Shown one piece after another: positions 31,441 to 40,593 of a DNA stretch of 48,206 nt (within the stretch, counting starts at the first letter, position 1; the number at the start of each line of letters is the position of its first letter). Source of the stretch: Candidatus Omnitrophota bacterium (GTDB lineage Bacteria; Ratteibacteria; UBA8468; B48-G9; DTJG01); the NCBI GenBank assembly GCA_023484085.1, contig JAMDAS010000005.1, positions 1 through 48,206 on the forward strand. Direction: 5' to 3'. Both the position numbers and the translations under genes were made by a program. Under the pieces are notes generated by a model. The model was not told the DNA's origin and did no database searches. It worked only from the letters and a program-made list of their open reading frames with translations.

Positions 31441-31470
31441 AAAAAGGGCGGCCAAAAGGCCGCCCTTTTT
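31441..31470 (-). terminator. Strong rho-independent terminator after the porin gene
   Basis: AAAAAGGGCGGCC pairs perfectly with GGCCGCCCTTTTT around a 4 nt loop; an 8 bp G+C-only core is flanked by A and T runs on both sides, so it works in either direction. It lies 25 bp beyond the porin stop and just before nadC. Confidence 0.93.
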
Positions 31471-31495
31471 GTTGTGCTCGTTGAAGTTAATTACC

Positions 31496-32890
31496 TTAGA
31501 AGGATACTGTCATAGATGCAAGTGCCTGCCATGGGTCTTCTGTGGTAGTTCCTTTTCCTAGGTAATCCTTAATGAAGCCGCCTCTGTAAAGCTGTCCAAT
31601 GGTTACGCCAAATGCTACGTCATCACTATAGGCATAATTTAAACCAAGGTCAACTTCACTTCCCACAGATTCACTGGATGCTGCACCGAAACCGGTAGCT
31701 GCCAATCTGGTATCAAGTGAAAGGTCAAAGTAGTTAAGGTATACGCCAAGTCTTTGAAGTGGCTGAAATCCTACTCCGAGTTTTGCAACCTTTACACCTG
31801 GGAAATATGGAGCCGTATAAATTGTAGGTCCAAGTCCAAAAGAGGAACCGCCATACAGCAATGTCCATACTGCAGGATATCCAATTGAACCAAAATTGTT
31901 TGCAAGTCCTGATGGAAACATTGGCTGCCATGATTTTACCTTTCCACCGACTGCATCAGCTCCGGAATAAATACTGTACTTTGCAGAAATGAAAGGTTTC
32001 ATTGGTGTTGAGAATACATATTTGCCACCAACATATCCCGCCCATCCTTCATAAGAAGGATGACCTGCTGTTGTTTCATCTTTTCCAAACTGCTTTCCAT
32101 ATTCTGCCTTGAAGGAAAGATTCTGTACTGCCGGAACTGTCAACGTCCCTCTTAAACCAGCTGTTGTAATAGAACTGTTTGATGCAGGAACAACTCCTAG
32201 AGTTGTGTTTCCATAGTTGTATTCATTAACTATGTATGGTTCAAGAGACCAGTTTGATGGTGCATAAAGTACACTTAATCCATAAAGGTTTATATCATTT
32301 GGAGTTGCTGCCGGTGATGTAAGAAATGCAGTACTGGATTCTTGTACTTTAGAAAAAAATCCCTGTGCGCTTAATGGAATTATTGGAGTTGCATAATTCA
32401 ACTTGATGGCATCAAAGGACTGTTGAAGTCCAAGGTCTGGAGCAAGAAGACTTGCCACTGCACCATAGTTTAGCGCATTATACTGGCTGCCTATTACAAG
32501 TCCTTCTCCTATTTTCAGGTCCTGTCTTCCTATTGTTGCATTAAGACCAGGGGTGAAAAGGTCAGCAAGTTTTACATATGCAAGGTCAAGGGTGATATTT
32601 CCATTGGAGGAAGGTGCAAAACCTGTAATAGATTGGCCCCAATCTCTTTCATTGATAATCCGAACCATTGTACTGACATTGTTGGACAAATCTGATGATA
32701 CCCATACTCTTACAGAACTCTGAAGAAAATCATTGTTTTTGTATAGCTTGCTAAAACTAAAATCATGTCTGAAGGCACCATAGATTGTAAAGTCTCCGCC
32801 AACTTTCACGTTCTGAACTGCTGAATATGAAGGAATGGCAAGACCAAGAACAAGACCCAGTGCCGCTAACATTAATATTCCTTTTTTCAT
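31496..32890 (-). CDS. Outer-membrane beta-barrel porin
   Basis: A 464-residue secreted protein from ATG 32890. The signal peptide MKKGILMLAALGLVLGLAIP with SYSA is followed by alternating strands, aromatic girdles and a final ALASMTVSF with C-terminal Phe, the recognition signal for barrel assembly. Segments such as NATIGRQDLKIGEGLVIG resemble alginate-export-type porins. AGGAG lies 8 nt before ATG 32890. An in-frame GTG at 32989 has an even better ribosome site (AAGGAGGTGA) but would put 33 residues before the signal peptide. A consensus promoter 215 bp upstream and a terminator downstream make it a strongly expressed single-gene unit. Confidence 0.85.
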   Translation of the reverse strand: MKKGILMLAALGLVLGLAIPSYSAVQNVKVGGDFTIYGAFRHDFSFSKLYKNNDFLQSSVRVWVSSDLSNNVSTMVRIINERDWGQSITGFAPSSNGNITLDLAYVKLADLFTPGLNATIGRQDLKIGEGLVIGSQYNALNYGAVASLLAPDLGLQQSFDAIKLNYATPIIPLSAQGFFSKVQESSTAFLTSPAATPNDINLYGLSVLYAPSNWSLEPYIVNEYNYGNTTLGVVPASNSSITTAGLRGTLTVPAVQNLSFKAEYGKQFGKDETTAGHPSYEGWAGYVGGKYVFSTPMKPFISAKYSIYSGADAVGGKVKSWQPMFPSGLANNFGSIGYPAVWTLLYGGSSFGLGPTIYTAPYFPGVKVAKLGVGFQPLQRLGVYLNYFDLSLDTRLAATGFGAASSESVGSEVDLGLNYAYSDDVAFGVTIGQLYRGGFIKDYLGKGTTTEDPWQALASMTVSF

Positions 32891-33057
32891 TGTGAAACTC
32901 CTAAAGTTATCTATATGCTCCGGTTCACACCGGTTTATGTTTATGATTCTTATTCTTTGTTCTTTCCCTTCATTACCCGCCTTTTTCACGGTTCACCTCC
33001 TTTTCCGGCTTTTTTGCAATAAAGGTTCAAAGAATAAAATATAAGTTAATAATTTAT

Positions 33058-33079
33058 GGATTGCTCTTCTCGACAATCC
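33058..33079. repeat. Miniature GGATTG hairpin in the porin 5' leader
   Basis: GGATTGCTCTTCTCGACAAT then CC: the outer GGATTG/CAATCC arms equal those of the 60 bp elements at 34410, 37987 and 47948, but the centre is shortened to 10 nt. The right flank (AAACTTACTTCAG) matches the 47948 copy. It lies within the long untranslated leader of the porin mRNA. Confidence 0.7.
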
Positions 33080-33111
33080 AAACTTACTTCAGTCGTTCAC
33101 TTAATATTTAC

Positions 33112-33140
33112 ATTATACCTGAATAAATTATATTTGTCAA
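33112..33140 (-). promoter_or_regulatory. Consensus sigma70 promoter of the porin gene
   Basis: On the minus strand TTGACA (33135-33140), a 17 bp spacer and TATAAT (33112-33117) are both perfect. The start is predicted near 33105, giving a leader of about 215 nt before ATG 32890. The promoter begins only about 15 bp beyond the 3' end of the 5S gene. Confidence 0.88.
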
Positions 33141-33154
33141 TAGTTCTTTTAAAT

Positions 33155-33268
33155 GTTGGCAACACCTACTCTCCCAATCACTCTCGCGATTAGTACCATC
33201 GGCGCAGAAAGCTTAACGGCCGTGTTCGGGATGAGAACGGGTGTTTCCTTTCTGCTATGGTTGCCAAC
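33155..33268 (-). rRNA. rrf: 5S ribosomal RNA (solitary)
   Basis: About 112-114 nt. The terminal helix is TTGGCAAC/GTTGCCAA. The conserved core reads CACCCGTTCTCATCCCGAAC then ACGGCCGTTAAGC, with GATGGTACTA and GGGAGAGTAGG after it, as in all bacterial 5S. No 16S, 23S or tRNA is next to it; neighbours are mtnA and the porin gene. It has its own promoter overlapping the mtnA stop codon. Confidence 0.96.
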
Positions 33269-33274
33269 AATTAT

Positions 33275-33302
33275 ATTTTAAACATATACTTTTCCTTGTC
33301 AA
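33275..33302 (-). promoter_or_regulatory. Promoter of the 5S gene
   Basis: Minus strand TTGACA (33297-33302, overlapping the mtnA stop), 16 bp spacer, TAAAAT (33275-33280). The predicted start at about 33268 coincides with the mature 5' end of 5S, so little 5' processing would be needed. TATAAT at 33270-33275 is an alternative -10 but its spacer is 21 bp. Confidence 0.7.
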
Positions 33303-34336
33303 ATTTTTTTTAGGGTGAAAAGGTTTTTGGGGGAGAAGATTCCTTTTTCTGTGATAAATCCTTTTATCAGTTTTGCAGGGGTAACGTCAAAAGCAGGGTT
33401 ATAAGCGTCTGTTTCTTCAGGGGTAATCCTGATACAGCCAAGGTCTGTAACCTCTTCTCCGGGTCTTTCTTCAATGGGTATCTGGTCCCCGGACTTAAGA
33501 GAAAAATCAAACGTTGATAATGGTGCTGCAATATAGAATGGTATTTTATGGTAGGCGGCAATAACGGCGATATTATATGTCCCGATTTTATTGGCGGTAT
33601 CACCATTGGCACAGATTCTGTCCGCTCCCACGATTACAATGTCTATCTTTTTCTGCTGCATCAGGAAAGCGGCTGTACTATCACAAATCAGGGTATGCGG
33701 GATACCCGCCTTTTTAAGCTCCCATGTCGTAAGACGGGCTCCCTGTAAAACAGGTCTTGTTTCATCCACAAAAACCCTGAATTTCCTGCCTTTGTCCCAG
33801 GCAAAATAAAAAACAGAAAGAGACGTTCCGAAACCTGTCGTAGCAAGTCCGCCTGCATTACAATGAGATAAAACATTTATGTTGTCCTTTATAAGGGAAC
33901 TGCCATTTTCTCCTATGTTTTTACAACTTTCCATATCCTCATCAAACATTTTTTCTGCTTCTTTCTCTATAATATCCTGGAGTTCAGGAATACTTTTCCG
34001 GTAATTTTCATAAGCAGATTTTTTTAGACGCGCCAGTCCATAAAAAAGATTATAGGCGGTTGGCCGGGCTGTCTTCATATAGGAAATATTATCTTCAAAA
34101 ATGCTGAAAAACTTATCCTTGTTTTTGCCCTTGTATTTTTTTGCTGCAAGGACAAGTCCGAATGCAGATGCAACACCTATTGCAGGTGCCCCTCTTATGT
34201 GTAGTCCTCTTATTGCCTCCCATACCGCCTCAATAGTTTTAATTTTTATATATTTTTCATCCAGAGGAAGCAGGGTCTGGTCAATAATTTCAAGGTAGTC
34301 TTTATTCCATGTTAATGTTTTTACTATTCTGTCCAT
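33299..34336 (-). CDS. mtnA: S-methyl-5-thioribose-1-phosphate isomerase
   Basis: A 345-residue aldose-ketose isomerase of the methionine salvage pathway, related to eIF2B subunits. The family features are IRGAPAIGVASAFGL, SHCNAGGLATTGFGT (catalytic Cys region), DETRPVLQGARLTTWEL and VGADRICANGDTANKIGTYN with the catalytic Asp. Full length. No Shine-Dalgarno is visible; TATAAT (34341-34346) with TTGTCT 18 bp upstream lies only 4 bp before ATG 34336, suggesting a leaderless message. metK in the same window supplies the S-adenosylmethionine whose by-product this pathway recycles. Confidence 0.95.
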   Translation of the reverse strand: MDRIVKTLTWNKDYLEIIDQTLLPLDEKYIKIKTIEAVWEAIRGLHIRGAPAIGVASAFGLVLAAKKYKGKNKDKFFSIFEDNISYMKTARPTAYNLFYGLARLKKSAYENYRKSIPELQDIIEKEAEKMFDEDMESCKNIGENGSSLIKDNINVLSHCNAGGLATTGFGTSLSVFYFAWDKGRKFRVFVDETRPVLQGARLTTWELKKAGIPHTLICDSTAAFLMQQKKIDIVIVGADRICANGDTANKIGTYNIAVIAAYHKIPFYIAAPLSTFDFSLKSGDQIPIEERPGEEVTDLGCIRITPEETDAYNPAFDVTPAKLIKGFITEKGIFSPKNLFTLKKI

Positions 34337-34409
34337 AGGTATTATATTACGTAAATATTCACTAAGACAATGTTAACAATTTATTTATCTGAAGTAGGAA
34401 ATAAGTTAT

Positions 34410-34469
34410 GGATTGCTCTTTATATCTTTATAAAGATAAATGCTTCAAATAAAGATTTAAAGACAATCC
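34410..34469. repeat. 60 bp intergenic palindromic repeat, copy 1
   Basis: It runs from GGATTGCTCTTTATATC to TTTAAAGACAATCC and contains the perfect palindrome TATCTTTATAAAGATA. All 60 bp are identical to the copies at 37987 and 47948. The flanks are weakly complementary (GAAATAAG left, CTTATTTC right), so the whole could fold as one long hairpin. It lies between dnaE and mtnA. Confidence 0.9.
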
Positions 34470-34508
34470 AAACTTCTTATTTCAAACACTGTTCTACTTG
34501 AGTATTTA

Positions 34509-37500
34509 TTATATTACTTCTATTTGTTCAGACGGGACAATTTTTTTAAGTTCCCCCAAAAACTCCTGGGAAATATTCACATGATATTTGGGGAGATAAA
34601 TCATGGTTAAATCCTCTCCGTTTTCTTTTATTCTTAAAAATATTTTTGAATCACCTGAAAACTTTATAAAAAGTGCTCTTAACATGTCCATTGTATCCTG
34701 TGAATAATCTCCCTGAATAATAGAAAGTGATAGTCTGTCTATATGTTTTTCTGTAAACGTTTCCAGTGTTTTTACGCTTATTGCTATGAGCTTATTTTCA
34801 TCAAGTCTGTGTTCAACCCGTCCCCTGATAAAAATTATGTTATTGGGGGTTAAAAAGCTTAAAGATTCTTCAAAAACCTTCGGGTAAAATACTACTTCCA
34901 TTTTTCCGTAAAGGTCTTCAAATTCAGCCGTTGCCATTTTATCACCTTTTTTTGTATTTATTTTTTTCAGGGAAAGGAGCAGTCCTCCAAACCAGAATTC
35001 AATGCCTTCTTTTAATGTTTCCATCTGTCTGCTGGAGGCCGTTGAATACCTGCACAAAAGAGCTTTATATTTCTGGAGAGGATGCCCTGTCCTGTAAACA
35101 CCAAGCATTTCTTTTTCATACCCGAGAAGTTTTGTTTCCTGCCATTCAGGTAGAGAGAAGATTGCCTTATGATTGACAGGAGGAATAAATTTTTCTATTT
35201 TTGAAAATATGGAAAGCTGACCATCTGCCTTGAGTGCCTGGATTTTTGAACCCTGCTCAACGGCTTCATCCACAAGAGCAAACATCTGGGAGCGGGGTGT
35301 TTCAAAGCAGTCCATGGCGCCTGCCTTGATAAGACTTTCCAGAACCTTTCTGTTGATAAGCCTGAGATCCATATTCTGACAAAAATCAAAAATGTTTTCA
35401 AATCTTTTTTCTTTTCTTGCGGAAAGTATTGATTGTATGGCGGTACTGCCAACATTTTTTATTGCTGAAAGTCCAAAAAGAATGTCATTGCCGATTATCG
35501 TAAATTTTTCATCGCTTTCGTTTATGTCCGGGGGTAGAACCCATATGTTCATTTTTTCCGCCTCTTCAATATACACTGCCATTTTTTCCTGGTTTCCTAT
35601 TTCACTGTTAAGCAGGGCTGTCGCAAATTCAAGGGGATAGTTTGTTTTAAGATATGCAGTCTGGCAGGCAAGAATTGCATAACCTACGCTATGTGATTTA
35701 TTAAATCCATAAGAGGCAAATTTTGTCATGCTGTCAAAAATTTTTTCTGCAAGTTTAGACGTGATGTTTTTATTTTTTGCGCCTCTTATGAATTTTTCTC
35801 TCTGTTTTTCAAGTAATTCAGGGTCTTTTTTACCCATTGCTTTTCTTAACACGTCCGCCTCACCAAGTGTAAAACCGCCTAAAACGTTTGCAATCTGCAT
35901 TACCTGCTCCTGGTAAAGAATAACCCCGTAGGTTGGCTTTAAAATATCTTCAAGCAAAGGATGCTGGTAGGTGATTTCTGAAACGTTTTGCCTGTTTTTT
36001 ATGTACTGTTCCACCATACCGCTTTTCATGGGTCCCGGCCTGTGAAGGGCAAGAATTGCAATTATATCTTCAAAAGAATATGGCCTGATTCTTCTTAACA
36101 GGTCCTGCATCCCGGAACTTTCAAGCTGGAATAATCCCTTTGAATCCCCTGTTGATAAAAACTCATAAGTTTTTTTATCATCAAGCGGAATTTCTGAAAT
36201 ATTGAGCTTCTTGTTTTTTTTGACAAGTTCAATGGTATCCTCAATAACAGAAAGGGTTTTCAGCCCAAGAATGTCTATCTTTAAAAGACCTATCTTCTCA
36301 ATGCTTGTCATTTCAAATTGTGTTGCGGATTCCCCGCTGGTTCCCCTGAATAAAGGGGCATATTCATAGATTGGTCTGTCAGTAATAACAACCCCGGCAG
36401 CATGTGTTGAGGCATGTCGTGGAAGACCTTCAAGTCTCAGGGATATGTCAAAAAGTTTTTTTATGTTCTCATTTGTTTCAGCGAGCCTTTTAAGTTCCGT
36501 GTTCTTTTCCAGCTCATCGCCAAGTGAAACTCCCGGTTCAGGAGAAATTATTTTTGCAATTCTGTCCACTTCTGAATAAGGAATTTTTAAAACCCTGCCT
36601 ACGTCTCTTACCGTGACACGGGCACCCATCGTACCAAAGGTCGCAATCTGGGCAACGTTTGTTTCTCCGCCATATTTTTCCCGGATATATCTGATAATCT
36701 CATCCCTTCGCCTGTCAGAAAAATCCAGGTCAATGTCAGGCATGGATATTCTTTCAGGATTTAAAAATCTTTCAAAAAGAAGATTATAATCAAGAGGATT
36801 AATCTGGGTTATACCCAGAAGATATGCTATAAGACTGCCGCCGCATGAACCCCGTCCCGGACCCACTTTCACACCTGTTTTTTTAGCCTGGTGGACAATA
36901 TCATGGATAATAAGAAAATACCCGGAAAAGTTCATCTTTTTTATAACCTCCATCTCTTTTTTCAGTCTTGCAGAAACAGGTCCGGTTTCATCTGCTTTGA
37001 GATGAAACTTTTCCGCCATGCCCTGGTAAACAATCTTATCAAGATAGGTATCAGAAGTATATCCCTCCGGGACGTTATAGGTCGGGATGTGATAGGAGCC
37101 AAAATTGAGTTTCAATGCACATTTCTCATCTATTTCCATCGTATTTTTTATTGACAGGGGCGTATCCTTAAAAATTTCCTGCATCTCCTCAGGACTCTTA
37201 AAATAAAATTCATTGCTGGAAAATTTCAGTCTGTTTTCATCCTGGAGGGCATTTCCTGTCTGGATGCACAGGAAAACTTCATGGGCAAAGGCATCTTCCT
37301 TGTTATGATAATGGCAGTCATTGCAAAGGGAGGTTTTAATTGAATACTTTTTTGAAAGTTCAAGAAGAAACTGATTGATTTTTTTCTGTTCAGGAAGGCT
37401 GTTATCCATTATTTCAAGATAAAAATTTTCTTTTCCAAGAATCTCAATGTAGCTTTCCAGAGCCTTTTTTGCTTTTTCTTCATCTCCCTTTGCAATATAA

Positions 37501-37946
37501 TAAGGGATTTCACCCTTCATACATCCGCTTAAGACAATAAGTCCGCCAGAGTGCTTTGAAAGAATCTCCCTGTCAATACGGGGTTTATGATAAAAGCCCT
37601 CAAGATATGAAAGCGTGGAAAGTTTAAGAAGGTTTTTATATCCCTCAATGTTCTGTGCAAGGATTGTAAGATGGAATGATGCTTCTTTGACGTCTGCGAA
37701 TTTTGTGATGGATTTATCAAGTCTGCTTCTCGGGGCGATATACATTTCTTCTCCTATAATAGGTTTTATCCCATGTTTAAGGGCAGACTGATAAAAATGT
37801 ATTATGCCAAAAAGTGTGCCGTGGTCAGTAATCGCAAGAGAGGGCATACCCATTTTATGACATTCTTCTGTAACCCTGTCTATACGGCACATTCCATCAA
37901 GAAGACTGTATTCAGAATGAAGATGAAGATGAACAAATTCTTTCAT
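34509..37946 (-). CDS. dnaE: DNA polymerase III alpha subunit
   Basis: The 1145-residue replicative polymerase. The N-terminal PHP domain starts VHLHLHSEYSLLDGMCRI. The palm has GPGRGSCGGSLIAYLLGIT and the catalytic PDIDLDFSDRRRDEII. The finger region contains HASTHAAGVVIT and LGLKTLSVIEDT; a helix-hairpin-helix follows, and then an OB domain (about 960-1060, with TAEFEDLYGKMEVVFYP). Length and order are of the DnaE1 class. It has its own intergenic spaces with the 60 bp repeats on both sides, so it is a separate unit. Confidence 0.98.
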   Translation of the reverse strand: MKEFVHLHLHSEYSLLDGMCRIDRVTEECHKMGMPSLAITDHGTLFGIIHFYQSALKHGIKPIIGEEMYIAPRSRLDKSITKFADVKEASFHLTILAQNIEGYKNLLKLSTLSYLEGFYHKPRIDREILSKHSGGLIVLSGCMKGEIPYYIAKGDEEKAKKALESYIEILGKENFYLEIMDNSLPEQKKINQFLLELSKKYSIKTSLCNDCHYHNKEDAFAHEVFLCIQTGNALQDENRLKFSSNEFYFKSPEEMQEIFKDTPLSIKNTMEIDEKCALKLNFGSYHIPTYNVPEGYTSDTYLDKIVYQGMAEKFHLKADETGPVSARLKKEMEVIKKMNFSGYFLIIHDIVHQAKKTGVKVGPGRGSCGGSLIAYLLGITQINPLDYNLLFERFLNPERISMPDIDLDFSDRRRDEIIRYIREKYGGETNVAQIATFGTMGARVTVRDVGRVLKIPYSEVDRIAKIISPEPGVSLGDELEKNTELKRLAETNENIKKLFDISLRLEGLPRHASTHAAGVVITDRPIYEYAPLFRGTSGESATQFEMTSIEKIGLLKIDILGLKTLSVIEDTIELVKKNKKLNISEIPLDDKKTYEFLSTGDSKGLFQLESSGMQDLLRRIRPYSFEDIIAILALHRPGPMKSGMVEQYIKNRQNVSEITYQHPLLEDILKPTYGVILYQEQVMQIANVLGGFTLGEADVLRKAMGKKDPELLEKQREKFIRGAKNKNITSKLAEKIFDSMTKFASYGFNKSHSVGYAILACQTAYLKTNYPLEFATALLNSEIGNQEKMAVYIEEAEKMNIWVLPPDINESDEKFTIIGNDILFGLSAIKNVGSTAIQSILSARKEKRFENIFDFCQNMDLRLINRKVLESLIKAGAMDCFETPRSQMFALVDEAVEQGSKIQALKADGQLSIFSKIEKFIPPVNHKAIFSLPEWQETKLLGYEKEMLGVYRTGHPLQKYKALLCRYSTASSRQMETLKEGIEFWFGGLLLSLKKINTKKGDKMATAEFEDLYGKMEVVFYPKVFEESLSFLTPNNIIFIRGRVEHRLDENKLIAISVKTLETFTEKHIDRLSLSIIQGDYSQDTMDMLRALFIKFSGDSKIFLRIKENGEDLTMIYLPKYHVNISQEFLGELKKIVPSEQIEVI

Positions 37947-37986
37947 GGTAATATTTACTGAAATTCTGACATAAGAGCTCAGTTCT

Positions 37987-38046
37987 GGATTGCTCTTTAT
38001 ATCTTTATAAAGATAAATGCTTCAAATAAAGATTTAAAGACAATCC
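37987..38046. repeat. 60 bp intergenic palindromic repeat, copy 2
   Basis: Identical to copies 1 and 3 over 60 bp. Here the outer flanks are clearly complementary despite differing from the other copies: CTGAAATTC on the left (about 37959) and GAATTTCAG on the right (about 38079). Sequence changes while pairing is kept, which argues for a selected structure. It lies between guaB3 and dnaE. Confidence 0.9.
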
Positions 38047-38090
38047 AAACTTATCCTGTTTCTTTCTACTTATGCCGGAATTTCAGGAGT

Positions 38091-39254
38091 TTATTTTTTA
38101 TTTGACAGATTTTTTTTTGCTATTTGATATACCTTGCCTTCTGTCTTTATCGCAGGCGCAATTGCTATGTCAATAAGCTGCATTTCACGAAGAGTTGCAG
38201 TTCCAAGACTTGCCATTGAAAGTTTAATTGCACCTACCAGGTTCTGTGTCCCATCATCAGTTTTTGCAGGGCCGTAAAGGATTTCTTTTAAGGCGCCGCT
38301 GGTCCCAAGATAAACCCTTGTGCCTCTTGGCAGATTTTCATCAGACGTTGACATTCCCCAGTGGTACCCTTTCCCGGGAGCCTCCTTTGCCCTGACAAAT
38401 GCAGAGCCAACCATCACTGCATCCGCACCACATGCAAATGCCTTGCATATATCCCCGCTTGTAATCATGCCGCCATCCGTTATAATAGGAATATATCTGC
38501 CTGTTTTTTTATAGTAAAGGTCTCTTGCTGCGGCACAATCAACCGTGGCGGTGACCTGCGGGATACCAATTCCAAGAACCTCTCTTGATGTGCATGCTGC
38601 TCCAGGGCCAATACCAACAAGAAGGCCTGAAATTCCTGTTTCAAGGAGTTCATATGCTACCTTGTATGTAACACAGTTTCCTACGATTACGGGAATTTTC
38701 AGAACAGAACAAAAAGATTTTATGTCAAGTGGGTTATAACTTTTTGAAATATGCTTTGCCGTTGTTACTGTTGACTGGACAATAAAAATGTCTGCTCCTG
38801 CCTCCTGTGCAATGTTTCCATATTTTAAAGCCCACTGCGGGATTGAACTGACAGCACATATAATGTTGTTTTTCTTGCATTCAGCAACTCTGTGGGCTAT
38901 AAGCTCTTCCTTTACGGGTTCTTTATAAATCTCCTGAATAAGGGACGTGGCTTTTTCAACCGGAGAAGATATGATATTTCCAATAACTTCATAAGGATTT
39001 TCATATCTAGTGTATACTCCCATAAGATTCAGTACGGCAATACCTCCTAATTTCCCAAACTCACCTGCAAATCCAGGATCCACAACACCATCCATTGCTG
39101 CAGCAAGTATGGGCATCTTCAATTCAAATCCTGCTATTTTTGTACTGACATCAACTTCCGCGGGATTTAGTGTAATATCCCCTGGAACAAGTGAGATATC
39201 ATCAAAACCATAGCAACTACGGGCTTTTCTTCCCCGTCCTATCCATACCCCCAT
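38091..39254 (-). CDS. GuaB3-type IMP dehydrogenase family protein
   Basis: A 387-residue TIM-barrel protein without CBS domains. The start IGRGRKARSCYGFDDISLVPG is the signature of the 'GuaB3 family IMP dehydrogenase-related' group. The barrel has the phosphate-binding ITDGGMITSGDICKA, GADAVMVGS and the catalytic loop GIGPGAACTSREV with its Cys. The missing CBS pair and the N-terminal signature separate it from GuaB. It may make XMP from IMP or reduce GMP. A purine-rich stretch precedes ATG 39254. Confidence 0.85.
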   Translation of the reverse strand: MGVWIGRGRKARSCYGFDDISLVPGDITLNPAEVDVSTKIAGFELKMPILAAAMDGVVDPGFAGEFGKLGGIAVLNLMGVYTRYENPYEVIGNIISSPVEKATSLIQEIYKEPVKEELIAHRVAECKKNNIICAVSSIPQWALKYGNIAQEAGADIFIVQSTVTTAKHISKSYNPLDIKSFCSVLKIPVIVGNCVTYKVAYELLETGISGLLVGIGPGAACTSREVLGIGIPQVTATVDCAAARDLYYKKTGRYIPIITDGGMITSGDICKAFACGADAVMVGSAFVRAKEAPGKGYHWGMSTSDENLPRGTRVYLGTSGALKEILYGPAKTDDGTQNLVGAIKLSMASLGTATLREMQLIDIAIAPAIKTEGKVYQIAKKNLSNKK

Positions 39255-39286
39255 ATCCGCCCCCTTATTATTAGTTTAACTTATTT

Positions 39287-40573
39287 TTATACTAATTCCT
39301 CTGCCTGTTTTTTCAGGTTTAACAGAAGCTCAATGTTTGATTTAGCCAATCTGATTCTTCCAAGGAGAAGGTCCATTGCCTCCACAGAATTCAGTGGTGC
39401 AACAACCTTCCTTAAAAGCCACATCAGCTGAAGCTCTTCAGGATTAACAAGCAGTTCTTCTCTTCTTGTTCCTGAACGATTTATATCAATAGCAGGGAAA
39501 GTTCTTCTTTCCTGAAGTTTCCTTTCAAGATTTACCTCCATGTTCCCGGTTCCCTTGAACTCTTCAAAAATCACGTCATCCATTTTACTTCCCGTATCAA
39601 TAAGGGCCGTACCGAGGATAGTTAAACTGCCGCCTTCTTCCACGTTTCTTGCGGAACCAAAAAATCTTTTTGGCTTCTCAAGCGCATTTGATTCAAGTCC
39701 GCCTGTCATAATCTTTCCGCTATGAGGAACAAGAACGTTATGAGCCCTTGCAAGCCGTGTAATACTGTCAAGAAGAATAACAACGTCCTTTTTATGCTCA
39801 ACAAGTCTTTTTGCTTTTTCAAGAGCAATTTCTGCAACCTGAACGTGCCTTTCAGGAGGTTCGTCAAACGTTGCGCTTATGACTTCACCCTTTACTGACC
39901 TTTTCATTTCCGTAACCTCTTCAGGTCTTTCTCCAATAAGAAGAACGATAAGCTGCACGTCAGGACTGTTTATGGCAATGGAATTGGCTATTTTCTGGAG
40001 TATTACCGTTTTTCCCGCCCTTGGAGGAGAAACAATTAATCCTCTTTGTCCTTTTCCAATAGGACATATAAGGTCCAGAACCCTTCCGGTTGTTTCAACT
40101 GGCGTAGTCTCAAGGATGAATCTCTGGCTTGGATGCACAGGGGTTAACTCTTCAAAAGGAATTCTTTCCTGGATACTATCAGGGTCCTCTCCGTTAACCA
40201 TTTCAACCTTTAACAGGGCAAAATATTTTTCACTTTCTTTTGGGGGTCTGATTTGTCCTGATACAAGGTCCCCTGTCTTAAGTCCAAATTTTTTTATCTG
40301 GGAGGGAGAGATGTAAATGTCATCAGAACCTGGCAGGTAATCGTGGTTTGGAGACCTTAAAAAGCCAAATCCGTCAGGCAGAACCTCAAGTATCCCCTCT
40401 CCAAAAAGAAGGCCGTTTTTTTCTGCCTGGCTTTGCATAATTTTGTAAATCAATTCCTCCTTTTTAAGTCCCCTGACACCATTAATGCCAATCTCTTTTA
40501 TCATATTTTGTAATTTTATAATACTGGTTTTCTTTAAAACAGATACGTTTAATTCTTTTCTCGTCTCATTCAT
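39287..40573 (-). CDS. rho: Transcription termination factor Rho
   Basis: A 428-residue hexameric RNA helicase that ends untranslated transcripts. The N-terminal Rho_N helix bundle (about 10-50) is followed by the cold-shock-like RNA-binding fold ([20 protein letters not shown]). The ATPase domain carries [17 protein letters not shown] (Walker A), [16 protein letters not shown] (Walker B) and the catalytic arginine region [30 protein letters not shown] precedes ATG 40573. It is followed on the same strand by guaB3. Confidence 0.98.
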   Translation of the reverse strand: MNETRKELNVSVLKKTSIIKLQNMIKEIGINGVRGLKKEELIYKIMQSQAEKNGLLFGEGILEVLPDGFGFLRSPNHDYLPGSDDIYISPSQIKKFGLKTGDLVSGQIRPPKESEKYFALLKVEMVNGEDPDSIQERIPFEELTPVHPSQRFILETTPVETTGRVLDLICPIGKGQRGLIVSPPRAGKTVILQKIANSIAINSPDVQLIVLLIGERPEEVTEMKRSVKGEVISATFDEPPERHVQVAEIALEKAKRLVEHKKDVVILLDSITRLARAHNVLVPHSGKIMTGGLESNALEKPKRFFGSARNVEEGGSLTILGTALIDTGSKMDDVIFEEFKGTGNMEVNLERKLQERRTFPAIDINRSGTRREELLVNPEELQLMWLLRKVVAPLNSVEAMDLLLGRIRLAKSNIELLLNLKKQAEELV

Positions 40574-40593
40574 ATTTTATTCCTCCTATACCT

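Noticed and set aside
39879-40316. 145-codon open frame on the plus strand
   Set aside because: Lies wholly antisense to rho; composition mirrors it and there is no ribosome site.
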